Assembly (NCBI RefSeq): GCF_017357405.1
Contig: NZ_CP071598.1
Location: forward strand, 558,001 to 622,000
Direction: 5' to 3'
DNA length: 64,000 nucleotides
DNA from: Halomontanus rarus
GTDB taxonomy: Archaea; Halobacteriota; Halobacteria; Halobacteriales; Natrialbaceae
Position 1 is the first letter of the stretch. Every line of letters begins with the position of its first letter. The notes under the pieces were generated by a model. The model was given only the letters and a program-made list of their open reading frames with translations, was not told the DNA's origin and ran no database searches. The position numbers and the translations under genes were made by a program. Shown piece by piece: positions 50,420 to 58,365 of this stretch.

Positions 50420-51688
50420 TCAGTCGGTCACCGTCTCGACGAGTTCCCTCGCGCGACTCGCTCGAACGTCGTCTTCGGCGACCATCCGGGCGGCAATCTC
50501 TGCGACGAGGTCTTCGGGTGCACCGGCCTCGGCCGCGACGTTCTTGGCGTGGAGTTTCATGTGTCCCGTCTGGATCCCTTCGTCGGCGAGTGCCCGCATA
50601 CTGGCAACGTTCTCTGCGAGTCCAACCGACGCGAACACGCCGGCGAGTTCGTCGGCAGTATCGACGTCGAGGAGTTCCATCGCAGCGTGAGCGGTCGGGT
50701 GTGCGCGCGTCGCGCCGCCGACGACACCGGTCTGGACCGGGACCTCGATACTGCAGGAGAGGTTCCCGTCGGCATCGACCTCGTACGTCGTCAGCGGCCC
50801 GTAGCCGTCGCGTGCAGCGTACGCGTGTGCACCAGCCTCGATGGCACGCCAGTCGTTCATCGTGGCCAGCGCGAGGCTGTCCATTCCGTTCAGGACTCCC
50901 TTGTTGTGCGTAGCCGCACGGTACGGATCGGCCGCGGCGAACGCCCACGCGTCGACGATCCGGTCGCGGACCTCCGCACTCGAGTGTTCGGTGTCGTCTC
51001 GATCCAGCGCCTCGGTCGGAATCGTACAACGGGCGCGAGCGAGACGGCGGTCGGCCAAATTCGAGAGAATTCGGAGAATGACCTCGCCGCCCGTCAACTC
51101 CTCGACGAGCGGGGCGACCCCTTCCGCCATAGTATTGACCGCGTTCGCACCCATCGCGTCCTGCGTGTTGACGACCAGATGGACGACCACCATTTCCCCC
51201 CTCGGTGTGTCGAGGACGCGAGCCGTCACCTCCTCACAGCCGCCACCGTGGGAAACCAGCACGCCTTGATCGTTCGCCTCCGCTCGAATCTCGCTCGCGT
51301 GCTCGAGAATGCGGGCTCTCGCAGCCCGTGGATCGGCGAGATCCGTCACCTGAATCTGGCCGATCATGAAGGGGCCGTCGACGGACGTATAGAAGCCTCC
51401 GTGGTGTCGTGCGAGTTTTGCACCGTGTGCGGCAGCGGCGACGACGCTGCTCTCCTCGGTTGCCATCGGAACGAACCGATCGACGCCGTCTATTCGGAAG
51501 TTGGTCGCAATGCTCAGCGGATAGGCGATCGTGGAGATCACGTTTTCGGAGAGCTGGTCGGCAACATCGAGCTGTGACGTCGTTTCGAGTGCGTCACGCG
51601 CGTCGGAATCGCAGTCACACCGCTCGAGGATCGCCTCGAGCCGATCTGCTGGTGAGAGTTCGTAGAACCCAGGTACTCGAGAGTCCAT
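50420..51688 (-). CDS. mvaA: Class II (bacterial-type) HMG-CoA reductase
   Basis: A 422-residue HMG-CoA reductase. Class II features include VPMATEESSVVAAAAHGAK near 73-91 (catalytic Glu in ATEES), DAMGANAVNTM near 177-187 (NAD(P)/catalytic Asp region), HNKGVLNG near 264-271 (catalytic Lys), and the His in TGHMKLHAKN near 381. The usual mevalonate-pathway enzyme of haloarchaea is class I, so this is either a second, possibly degradative enzyme or a replacement gained from bacteria. It reads away from the zinc-ribbon gene and is monocistronic. Confidence 0.9.
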   Translation of the reverse strand: MDSRVPGFYELSPADRLEAILERCDCDSDARDALETTSQLDVADQLSENVISTIAYPLSIATNFRIDGVDRFVPMATEESSVVAAAAHGAKLARHHGGFYTSVDGPFMIGQIQVTDLADPRAARARILEHASEIRAEANDQGVLVSHGGGCEEVTARVLDTPRGEMVVVHLVVNTQDAMGANAVNTMAEGVAPLVEELTGGEVILRILSNLADRRLARARCTIPTEALDRDDTEHSSAEVRDRIVDAWAFAAADPYRAATHNKGVLNGMDSLALATMNDWRAIEAGAHAYAARDGYGPLTTYEVDADGNLSCSIEVPVQTGVVGGATRAHPTAHAAMELLDVDTADELAGVFASVGLAENVASMRALADEGIQTGHMKLHAKNVAAEAGAPEDLVAEIAARMVAEDDVRASRARELVETVTD

Positions 51689-52037
51689 ATCGCTCGATTG
51701 CGAGCTACAGTGTTTAGTTTGTACGGGTATCCGAAGCGAGGTAAGAGCGATTCCGACGGGATCACAACCTCGGAGGATGCGATCGTTGCGTGTCCTTATT
51801 TCACCCCATATTGTGCGAATATTTTATTGGTAGATCTGCGAGTCTCGCACCGAGAGGGAAGCGAGCAGTTCACCGGAGGAGACCCGACGAGGAAAATGAC
51901 GACTACACCTCACGACCTCCCATTTCGCCCGATATCAGCCGAGGCCTTTCCAGTAAAGTTGATTCCCTCCATCTGATGTGCAGTGGGGACTTCCTCCGTA
52001 ACACTGTTGATGACGTGATGGGAATATCTAAGACAGT
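51689..52037. other. Upstream region of the citrate synthase fusion
   Basis: No gene is supported. The stretch is less GC-rich than its surroundings. A TATA-like GGAATATCTAAG (52021-52032) sits between two 7-bp inverted-repeat arms at the GTG start of the next gene. Confidence 0.5.
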
Positions 52038-52039
52038 GT
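52011..52039. promoter_or_regulatory. Inverted repeat flanking the promoter and start of the citrate synthase fusion
   Basis: ACACTGT (52011-52017) and ACAGTGT (52033-52039) are perfect 7-bp inverted arms 22 bases apart centre to centre, about two helical turns. The right arm covers the GTG start codon and the TATA-like element lies between the arms. This is a good position for a repressor, possibly the gene's own HTH domain. Confidence 0.5.
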
Positions 52040-53483
52040 GACTCCCTCCGTCTTCGATCCTGGCCTCTCCTTCACCGCAGTCGCTGAAACTGGCCTCAGC
52101 GAAATCGACAGCGACACCGGTGAATTGCGAATCCAAGGGTTCTCAATCGAAGACCTTGCCGAGAATGCGGCTTACGAAGAGGTAGCGTGGTTGTTGTTCA
52201 ACGGGCGACTCCCGACCGACAAAGAGTTAGCTGAGTTCACGAACGAGCTCTCGTCCGCTCGAAGCCTCCCAGAGAATGTCTACAGTCTGATTCAGGCAGG
52301 AGCAGAAGAAGGTGTACCGGCGATAGACGTACTCCGGATGGGGCTGGCAGCGGGAAACCTCTATTTTGACAGTGAGGACACCCTCAGGGCTACCCGACGC
52401 GTCGTCGCAATATGCCCAACGATCATCGCCGCCTACTGGCGGTATCGGCGCGAGTTAGACCCCATACCGCCACGCGACGACCTAGCTCACACGGAGAATT
52501 TCTTATATATGCTCTCCGGGGTAGAACCGGCTGAATCGACTGTGGAAAAGCTAGAGACGTATCTGACAACGATCATCGAACACGGGCTTAATGCCTCGAC
52601 GTTCGCCGCTCGGATTATCGGATCAACCGGGTCCGACCCACTTTCGGCAGCCACCGGTGCCGTAGGGGCGCTCAAGGGACCACGACACGGTGGAGCACTC
52701 GAACGAATTTTTGAGATGCTCACTGGCCTTGATGACGGGATGGACCCCACAACGTATGTTCGAGAGCGACTGGAAGGCGACGGGTCGTTGCCCGGATTCG
52801 GCCACGTTCTCTATAATACCCGAGACCCGCGAGCGAAAATCATCGAACAAGCGGCAGAACGCGTCGGCGAGAAGCAAGATTCAACATCGTTCCTTAGGAA
52901 CGCACAACGGCTTGAGGCCGCCGCTGAGGACTATTTCACTGAACGCGATCCCGAGCGACAACTGCACGCAACCGTCGATTACTACGCGGCAGTTCTCCTT
53001 TACGAACTCGACATTCCACCTGAATTGTTCACCGCGATTTTTGCTATCGGACGCTCCCCCGGCTGGATGGCTCATTATATCGAACAGCTCGAAAGCGAGA
53101 CACTACTTCGTCCTCGGACGCGATACATCGGTCCAGAGGAACGGTCGTGGATTTCGCGCTCGGACAGATACGTCGCCGGCGATTCGAGCCCGCCTTCGTC
53201 CGATCATCTGAAAGGGATTTCCTCAATTCTTGGCACTCTTTCAGAACCCGCTCGGTTGGAGCTGTTATTGATTCTGTACGAGTCAGCGGAGCCGCTTTCG
53301 TACTCGTCGATTCGAGCGCAGAGTTCGATCGAGGATAAAGGGCGGTTCAACTATCATCTCCGAAAACTTCGCAGCATCTATATCACGAATACAGATGCTG
53401 GTTATTCATTGTCTGATACGGGTCGGAAAGTCGTTGAGATGCTCGTCGATGACGAGCAATTGCTCGCACGAACAATCGGATAG
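52038..53483 (+). CDS. Citrate synthase-like protein fused to C-terminal ArsR-like HTH
   Basis: A 481-residue two-part protein. Residues about 1-375 are a citrate synthase fold, with His182 in EHGLNASTFAARI, GALKGPRHGGAL near 215, GFGHVLYNTRDPRAK near 252 and HATVDYYAAVLL near 310, which retains the catalytic Asp. The Arg that normally follows GFGH is Val here, so oxaloacetate binding may be altered. Residues about 391-475 are a winged helix of the haloarchaeal ArsR-like type: LSEPARLELLLILYESAEPL, GRFNYHLRKLRS and GYSLSDTGRKVVEML. GTG start. It may act as a metabolite-sensing regulator. A paralogous enzyme gene follows. Confidence 0.88.
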   Translation: MTPSVFDPGLSFTAVAETGLSEIDSDTGELRIQGFSIEDLAENAAYEEVAWLLFNGRLPTDKELAEFTNELSSARSLPENVYSLIQAGAEEGVPAIDVLRMGLAAGNLYFDSEDTLRATRRVVAICPTIIAAYWRYRRELDPIPPRDDLAHTENFLYMLSGVEPAESTVEKLETYLTTIIEHGLNASTFAARIIGSTGSDPLSAATGAVGALKGPRHGGALERIFEMLTGLDDGMDPTTYVRERLEGDGSLPGFGHVLYNTRDPRAKIIEQAAERVGEKQDSTSFLRNAQRLEAAAEDYFTERDPERQLHATVDYYAAVLLYELDIPPELFTAIFAIGRSPGWMAHYIEQLESETLLRPRTRYIGPEERSWISRSDRYVAGDSSPPSSDHLKGISSILGTLSEPARLELLLILYESAEPLSYSSIRAQSSIEDKGRFNYHLRKLRSIYITNTDAGYSLSDTGRKVVEMLVDDEQLLARTIG

Positions 53484-53525
53484 ATGAGTCGTGGATAGGG
53501 GAAGCAGATTTACCCTGTAGTATTG

Positions 53526-53542
53526 AGACTAGTTCCTAGTCT
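53526..53542. terminator. Hairpin after the citrate synthase fusion gene
   Basis: AGACTAG (53526-53532) and CTAGTCT (53536-53542) form a perfect 7-bp stem with a TTC loop, 43 bases past the stop codon. No T-run follows, so it may be an operator or RNA stem instead of a terminator. Confidence 0.35.
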
Positions 53543-53722
53543 GAGAACTGCTCGAAACCTCCGATAAAATCGTCTCTAACCGTCTTCTAAAGGGATAGGA
53601 AACCACGAGAACAATCGGTCCACTGCCTGATCGTGTTCCCGTGTTGGATGGTGATTGGCGGTAGAGGAGAAATGGACTTCTCCAAAGCCCTATCTCCAAT
53701 TCTTCCGTCTCTATACATTAGC

Positions 53723-54856
53723 ATGGTCGACCAAGAGCTCCACCGAGGATTAGAAGACATCGCCGTCGCGGAAACACGACTCAGTACTATCGACGGCGAG
53801 GCTGGTGAACTCATCATCGGGGGATACCCTGTCGAGGAACTCGCCAAGAACGCGCTCTACGAGGAAAGCGTTTTCCTGTTGTTTAACGACCGACTTCCGA
53901 CTAAATCGGAACTCGAATCGTTTCGCACGGAACTCGCTGGCTATCGGAAAATCTCCGAGGAAATCAAACAGGTGCTTCGACAAGCGGCACGAGAAAACGC
54001 GGACGCGATGGATGCTCTGCGGATGGGTGTGGCCGCAGCCAATCTCGGCTTCGACTCGACGGAATCGACGGACCACGCCAAGCGACTGGTGAGTGTGATC
54101 CCAACGATCGTCACGACGTATTGGCGATATCGCTCGGGTAAAGAGCCGGTGGAGCCACGCGACGACCTCGGCCACACTGCGAACTACCTCTACATGCTGT
54201 CTGGCGAAGAGCCCGACCCTGCAGCTGTGAGAGGACTCGAGACCTACCTCAATACGGTTGTTGACCACGGACTGAACGCATCCACCTTCGTTGCTCGGTC
54301 TATCGCGTCGTCCGATTCAGACCTCGTTTCAGCAGTAACGGGTGCAGTGGGGTCGCTAAAGGGACCGCTTCACGGTGGTGCGCCTGGGCCGGTTTTGGAG
54401 ATGCTCCTCGTAGCACACGAATCTGACGATCCGGAGGGTTATGTGCAAGAGAAACTCGACGCCGGTGAGCGGCTTATGGGCTTTGGACACCGAGTGTATC
54501 GTACGCGTGATCCACGTGCAGAGGTCCTCTCCCGCGCCGCTGAGCGGCTCTATTCTGGATCGGGCGACAGAGCGTTCTTCGGATTTGTCGAAGAGTTCGA
54601 AGAGACTGCGGTCAGTCGACTGTCCGACCACAAGCCCGACCGAAAACTCGAAACGAACGTCGAGTTCTATACGGCTGTGCTCCTGTATGGAGTTGGCATC
54701 CCGCAGGAGTTGTTTACGACCACCTTCGCCGTGTCACGAGTCGGTGGTTGGGTGGCTCATTGCCTCGAGCAGGCAGCAGATAACAAGATAATTCGCCCTG
54801 TGTCCATCTACGTTGGTGACCATAACCGGTCTTGGACTCCAGCAGAGAACCGCTAG
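53723..54856 (+). CDS. Citrate/2-methylcitrate synthase family protein
   Basis: A 377-residue citrate synthase-like enzyme without the HTH tail. Conserved sites are VDHGLNASTFVARSI near 177, GSLKGPLHGGAPG near 210, GFGHRVYRTRDPRAE near 251 (normal Arg after GFGH) and GGWVAHCLEQ near 340. At the position of the catalytic Asp the sequence is NVEFYTAVLL, so Glu replaces Asp. Reaction could be citrate or 2-methylcitrate formation, or a changed activity. The start at 53723 follows a TATACATTA element and matches the paralogue. It is 240 bases downstream of the HTH-fused paralogue, and the two are clearly an old duplication. Confidence 0.88.
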   Translation: MVDQELHRGLEDIAVAETRLSTIDGEAGELIIGGYPVEELAKNALYEESVFLLFNDRLPTKSELESFRTELAGYRKISEEIKQVLRQAARENADAMDALRMGVAAANLGFDSTESTDHAKRLVSVIPTIVTTYWRYRSGKEPVEPRDDLGHTANYLYMLSGEEPDPAAVRGLETYLNTVVDHGLNASTFVARSIASSDSDLVSAVTGAVGSLKGPLHGGAPGPVLEMLLVAHESDDPEGYVQEKLDAGERLMGFGHRVYRTRDPRAEVLSRAAERLYSGSGDRAFFGFVEEFEETAVSRLSDHKPDRKLETNVEFYTAVLLYGVGIPQELFTTTFAVSRVGGWVAHCLEQAADNKIIRPVSIYVGDHNRSWTPAENR

Positions 54857-55268
54857 CCAACATCACACAGTTAATAGGACAAATGATCGTCCGAGCGAGC
54901 CGTCTGACTGATGCATACATCGTTAGAATTGAACTCGGTAGCCATCTCCGCAAGCAGCGTACCCTCGGTAGGGCACTTAGTTCTCTTGACAGCCCGTTCG
55001 ACAAACTCATTGATGGTTAGCCTGACCGGCATCTTGCCCCATCCCGTTCCATGCCGATGGAATCAGAATTAGCGCATCCTCCGAAACTGTGACGAGATCA
55101 GCACCGGGGATATTGTATATCATCATGTGATTTACCATGTTCGCAGTATCGACTACTGACCATACCAGAGAAGGTAACGCTCACGGACGCTGAAAGCCCC
55201 TAATCGGACGATAGAACCACGAATACACAGGCCGAACGCTTGTCCGTCCGGATGGAGGAGAGAGAACT
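54857..55268. other. Mostly non-coding region with a possible gene fragment
   Basis: Apart from the minus-strand 53-residue fragment at 54871-55032, no frame is supported. The sequence is AT-richer than the flanking genes and has no obvious repeat. Confidence 0.4.
54871..55032 (-). pseudogene. Possible truncated regulator-like N-terminus
   Basis: A 53-residue frame starting MPVRLTINEFVERAVKRT and continuing GTLLAEMATEF resembles the beginning of a helical DNA-binding or antitoxin-like protein. The frame then runs into unrelated sequence and stops next to the citrate synthase end. I do not recognise a definite family, and chance remains possible. Confidence 0.3.
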
Positions 55269-55397
55269 ATGGACTCGAAACGACCCGACGTCCGACTAGA
55301 CGAAAAGCCCGAGGAAGACGGCGTCGTTACCGGACGCGACGACGAGAAGAGAGATCGGTCGCTCGTCTCGAGACTCCTCAAGTTCTTCAAACGGTAG
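55269..55397 (+). CDS. 42-residue charged microprotein
   Basis: A short frame, MDSKRPDVRLDEKPEEDG at the start and SLVSRLLKFFKR at the end. The first 30 residues are charged and probably unstructured; the last 12 form a basic amphipathic helix that could bind a membrane surface or nucleic acid. GC-rich codon use fits the genome. Function unknown. It converges on the recombinase gene. Confidence 0.45.
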   Translation: MDSKRPDVRLDEKPEEDGVVTGRDDEKRDRSLVSRLLKFFKR

Positions 55398-55481
55398 ACG
55401 GGAAACCGTCCAGAACGCCGGTCTCGAGTCCCGATTCACAGCGTTCCAGATCGGCGGAATGGGCGACAAACGCTGCTGGAC

Positions 55482-56615
55482 TCACCCGCGATCCCCGCCC
55501 AGCACGTCGTCGATCCGGTCCGCCGTCTCGCCGGCCTGAATGTTCGAGTACGCGGCGTGCGTGGTTTCGATCGACTTGTGTCGCAGCGCCGACTGTGCGT
55601 CTTCGGCCCGCCCCTCCGAGTAGAAGGCGTGGCCCAGCCCTCGGCGAGCGCCGTGAGGTTTCAGATACTCGCCGTCGATCTCCAGATCGAAGCGCGTACA
55701 GATCCGCTTCATGACGTTTCGCGCGCCGTTCGTCGAAATTGATGGCGGGGCGATCTCGTGATCGCGAAGCAGGTCGTCGACGTCGCGGTTCTCGAGTACT
55801 CGATCGATCCGATCCTCGGTATACTCGTCTCGCAGGCCGTCTCTGACCGCCTGATGGAGCGACGCGGCGTGTCGAGACGGGAAGACCGGCCACTCGTCGA
55901 TCGGCGGTTCGAGGACCTCTCGATACCGCCTGAGGGCGCGTGCAGCACGGGACGGAAGGGGAGCGTGTTCGGTCTCTCGAGACTTCCCCAGGACCGCGAT
56001 CGAATTCGCCTCGAAGTCGACGTCAGCCCACCTGAGCCCGTTGCGACGGGCGTCTCGCGGGGCGGAAAACACTTCGGCCCCGCGGACGCCCGACAGCGCG
56101 AGGAGGGTCACGAGCGCCCGATCGCGCATGCGAGTTCGGAGGATCGGTCTCGGGGCCACGGGGTGCTCGAGGGCGCTCGTCACCTGCTGGTCGGCGTAGC
56201 GCAAGAGTGCATCTCGTTTGCCGGCCGTCCAGAACTGCTGTGTGCCGGTTCCCTCGTCCTCCGGCAGGGGTTCGACGGCCCGGTTCGTCATCGCGGGGTT
56301 CGTGTCCAGTTGTTCGTCCCGGACGGCGAAGCTCAGAAACGCCCGGACGAACGCGTAGTAGGTCCGTGCGGTCGATCCCGCGAACTCGCCCGCGTCGACG
56401 CGCTCGGCGAGGTGAAACGCGTACTCGCGACAGCACTTCGGGTCGATCGACTCGAAGTCGTCGACGTTTCGTCGAGCGAGCCACTCGCGCCACGACTCGA
56501 GGGCGTACGCCATGTTTCTGGCGCTGGTTTCTGCTTGTCGCGTATTGAGGTAGTCGTCGATACACCGCTCGAGGGTCTTTTCCCCGGGGTCAGCCCCCGT
56601 CGATCCGGTTTCCAT
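55482..56615 (-). CDS. Tyrosine recombinase/integrase (XerC/D-like)
   Basis: A 377-residue site-specific recombinase. Residues about 14-115 form the SAM-like core-binding domain. The catalytic domain shows Arg in LLALSGVRGAEVF near 182, a beta-hairpin Lys near 219 (LGKSRETEH), HGARRGLG near 316 (His/Arg) and LRHKSIETTHAAYSN near 338, where the Tyr is the nucleophile. No tRNA gene or attachment duplication lies next to it in the window. A start at 56615 is supported by CCTAAAGG (56646-56653) as a TATA-like element. It could be an orphan integrase of the decayed elements nearby. Confidence 0.9.
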   Translation of the reverse strand: METGSTGADPGEKTLERCIDDYLNTRQAETSARNMAYALESWREWLARRNVDDFESIDPKCCREYAFHLAERVDAGEFAGSTARTYYAFVRAFLSFAVRDEQLDTNPAMTNRAVEPLPEDEGTGTQQFWTAGKRDALLRYADQQVTSALEHPVAPRPILRTRMRDRALVTLLALSGVRGAEVFSAPRDARRNGLRWADVDFEANSIAVLGKSRETEHAPLPSRAARALRRYREVLEPPIDEWPVFPSRHAASLHQAVRDGLRDEYTEDRIDRVLENRDVDDLLRDHEIAPPSISTNGARNVMKRICTRFDLEIDGEYLKPHGARRGLGHAFYSEGRAEDAQSALRHKSIETTHAAYSNIQAGETADRIDDVLGGDRG

Positions 56616-56654
56616 CGTCTCGACCGTCCGTACGGCGGCGACCCACCTAAAGGT

Positions 56655-56682
56655 ACTGTGCATAATGGGGATTATGCACAGT
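56655..56682. promoter_or_regulatory. Perfect 12-bp inverted repeat upstream of the recombinase
   Basis: ACTGTGCATAAT and ATTATGCACAGT flank GGGG. The site directly adjoins the TATA-like element of the recombinase gene (minus strand), so it is a candidate operator. It could also be a recombination core site bound by the recombinase itself. Confidence 0.65.
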
Positions 56683-56814
56683 GAACCGTTTTCGAGGGTG
56701 GTAGCCGAATTCGGGACGTTCGAGGGCTGTGGGTAGGAACCTCAGTTCATGAATCATATAATGATATACGGAATTGGGTGGGGGACGACGCCCAGTGCCG
56801 GAGGATAGACTGTT

Positions 56815-57000
56815 TCAGGCGTGTTTCACGCAAATCATACCAGAAGACACCAACTCCACACATTCACCAGCCGTCAGAATCGGCGCATAGTCTATCTCGG
56901 TGTCAACACCGGCTATTGGAAGAAAATCGGTGAGCCGCCAAATGTTGTACAGCAGTACCGCGGACACGAAGTAGAACAGCCGGACACGATAGGGTTGCCT
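56815..57000 (-). pseudogene. C-terminal fragment of an ISH-type transposase
   Basis: The frame ends in YRVRLFYFVSAVLLYNIWR and then LTDFLPIAGVDTEIDYAP, continuing to LTAGECVELVSSG. This is the typical C-terminal block of haloarchaeal transposases of the IS4-like group, where RVRLF.F.FAVLLYN.WRLTDFL and DYAP.LTAGE are conserved. The upstream half of the protein is scrambled or absent, so the element is dead. Confidence 0.6.
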
Positions 57001-57200
57001 CCAATCCATGCACACAGACTTGCTCAGTCGTTTGAAGCGACCACTTTCACCCACTAGGATTACGTATTTGAGTGGAGAATTCGTTGACAGCACTACAGAC
57101 AAGTAACCATGAAGGCGAACGTATTCAATCCTGAGAGACTCCCACCGACTCCGATGCTCGACTCGAAGAAAATCAGCCACATCCGATACCTAACCGAGCA

Positions 57201-57968
57201 ATGAATCGAGATTTGCCAGGACAGGGCGACAGCGTTGATAATGAGGTGTCGTTCGTACTCGTTCCCGGTGCGTGGCTTGGGGGATGGTGTTGGAAACATC
57301 TCACACCCTCACTCAGCGAAGAGGGGCACGAGGTGTACACCCCTACACTGACGGGTCTTGGCGAACGAGTACACCTCGCCAGTCCTGACACCGATCTCGA
57401 AACACACGTTAGTGATATCGTGAACGTCATTGAGTACCAAGATCTCGAGGATGTAGTCCTTGTTGGCCACAGCTACGCAGGGTTGGTGATTTTAAGGGTG
57501 GCCGAAGAGATCCCGGAGCGACTCGCACACGTCGTCTATCTCGACGCACTGGTTCCGATGGACAACGACCCCGTCTCAGCCTCCGACTTCTATCCACCGG
57601 AGGAGTGGACAACGATGGAGGCAACTGCGGAAGGCAACGACGGCGGGTGGCCAATGCCAGATGACCATCCAGGCTGGGTCGGTATCTCGGACGAAGACAC
57701 AAAGTGGATGCGAAAAAAGGCAACACCCCATCCACTGAATACGTTCAAACAGACAGTGACCGCGAAGAATCCGGACACAACAAATCTCCCACACTCATAC
57801 ATTCTTTGTCAACACAACGGAATGGATGATGGCGTTTTGGAGATGATTCGACAGCTCTGTGACGAACGAGCGTGGGATTTGTACGAACTGGAAACCGGTC
57901 ACTGGCCTATGGTGTCGGAACCTGATAGACTCGCCCAGCACTTGCTTGACGTTCCACAGACCGGCTGA
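57201..57968 (+). CDS. Alpha/beta hydrolase (EstC/methyl-esterase-like)
   Basis: A 255-residue hydrolase of the salicylate-esterase/hydroxynitrile-lyase-like group. FVLVPGAWLGGWCWKHL near 18-34 provides the oxyanion region, VGHSYAG near 89-95 the nucleophile Ser, and the final His lies in ETGHWPM near 232-238. The substrate is unknown; small esters are likely. The gene follows the transposase remnant and has codon use less GC-biased than core genes, which suggests lateral gain. Confidence 0.88.
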   Translation: MNRDLPGQGDSVDNEVSFVLVPGAWLGGWCWKHLTPSLSEEGHEVYTPTLTGLGERVHLASPDTDLETHVSDIVNVIEYQDLEDVVLVGHSYAGLVILRVAEEIPERLAHVVYLDALVPMDNDPVSASDFYPPEEWTTMEATAEGNDGGWPMPDDHPGWVGISDEDTKWMRKKATPHPLNTFKQTVTAKNPDTTNLPHSYILCQHNGMDDGVLEMIRQLCDERAWDLYELETGHWPMVSEPDRLAQHLLDVPQTG

Positions 57969-58365
57969 ATAGGCTGAGAGCTGTTCAAAACTGACGGCTA
58001 AACTGCTGTTTTGTAGGAGATCGAACTGATGTTCGTCATTAATGAAAATAGACGCGTAATGAAGAATTCGACCGATTGTAGGGAGTGTGCTCCACTGAAT
58101 GTGAAGTGAAGAGACACTATCAGTAGAGTCACTACGAACGAGGACGAATAGAAGTCACGCATCACTTCCATCCTCCGAAACTGTGAGGACGAGACGAGAG
58201 TATGCAGAGAGTGGTCAAATGCGTGCTTTCAGGTGGAAGGGGTTCAGACGTGGCCGCAATCGGCGATCGCACCGTGGTTTCGGGGGAGAACCGACGCAGA
58301 AGAGAGAGAGAGGGCTTGTATGTGCCACCCCCGATCACTTCACACGGTTTATCGATAGTACGGAC
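57969..58365. other. Intergenic region, promoter of the amidase
   Basis: No gene is supported. GGTTTATCG near 58346-58354 is a TATA-like element 12-20 bases before the amidase ATG. The first 200 bases are AT-rich, possibly the flank of an old insertion. Confidence 0.45.
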
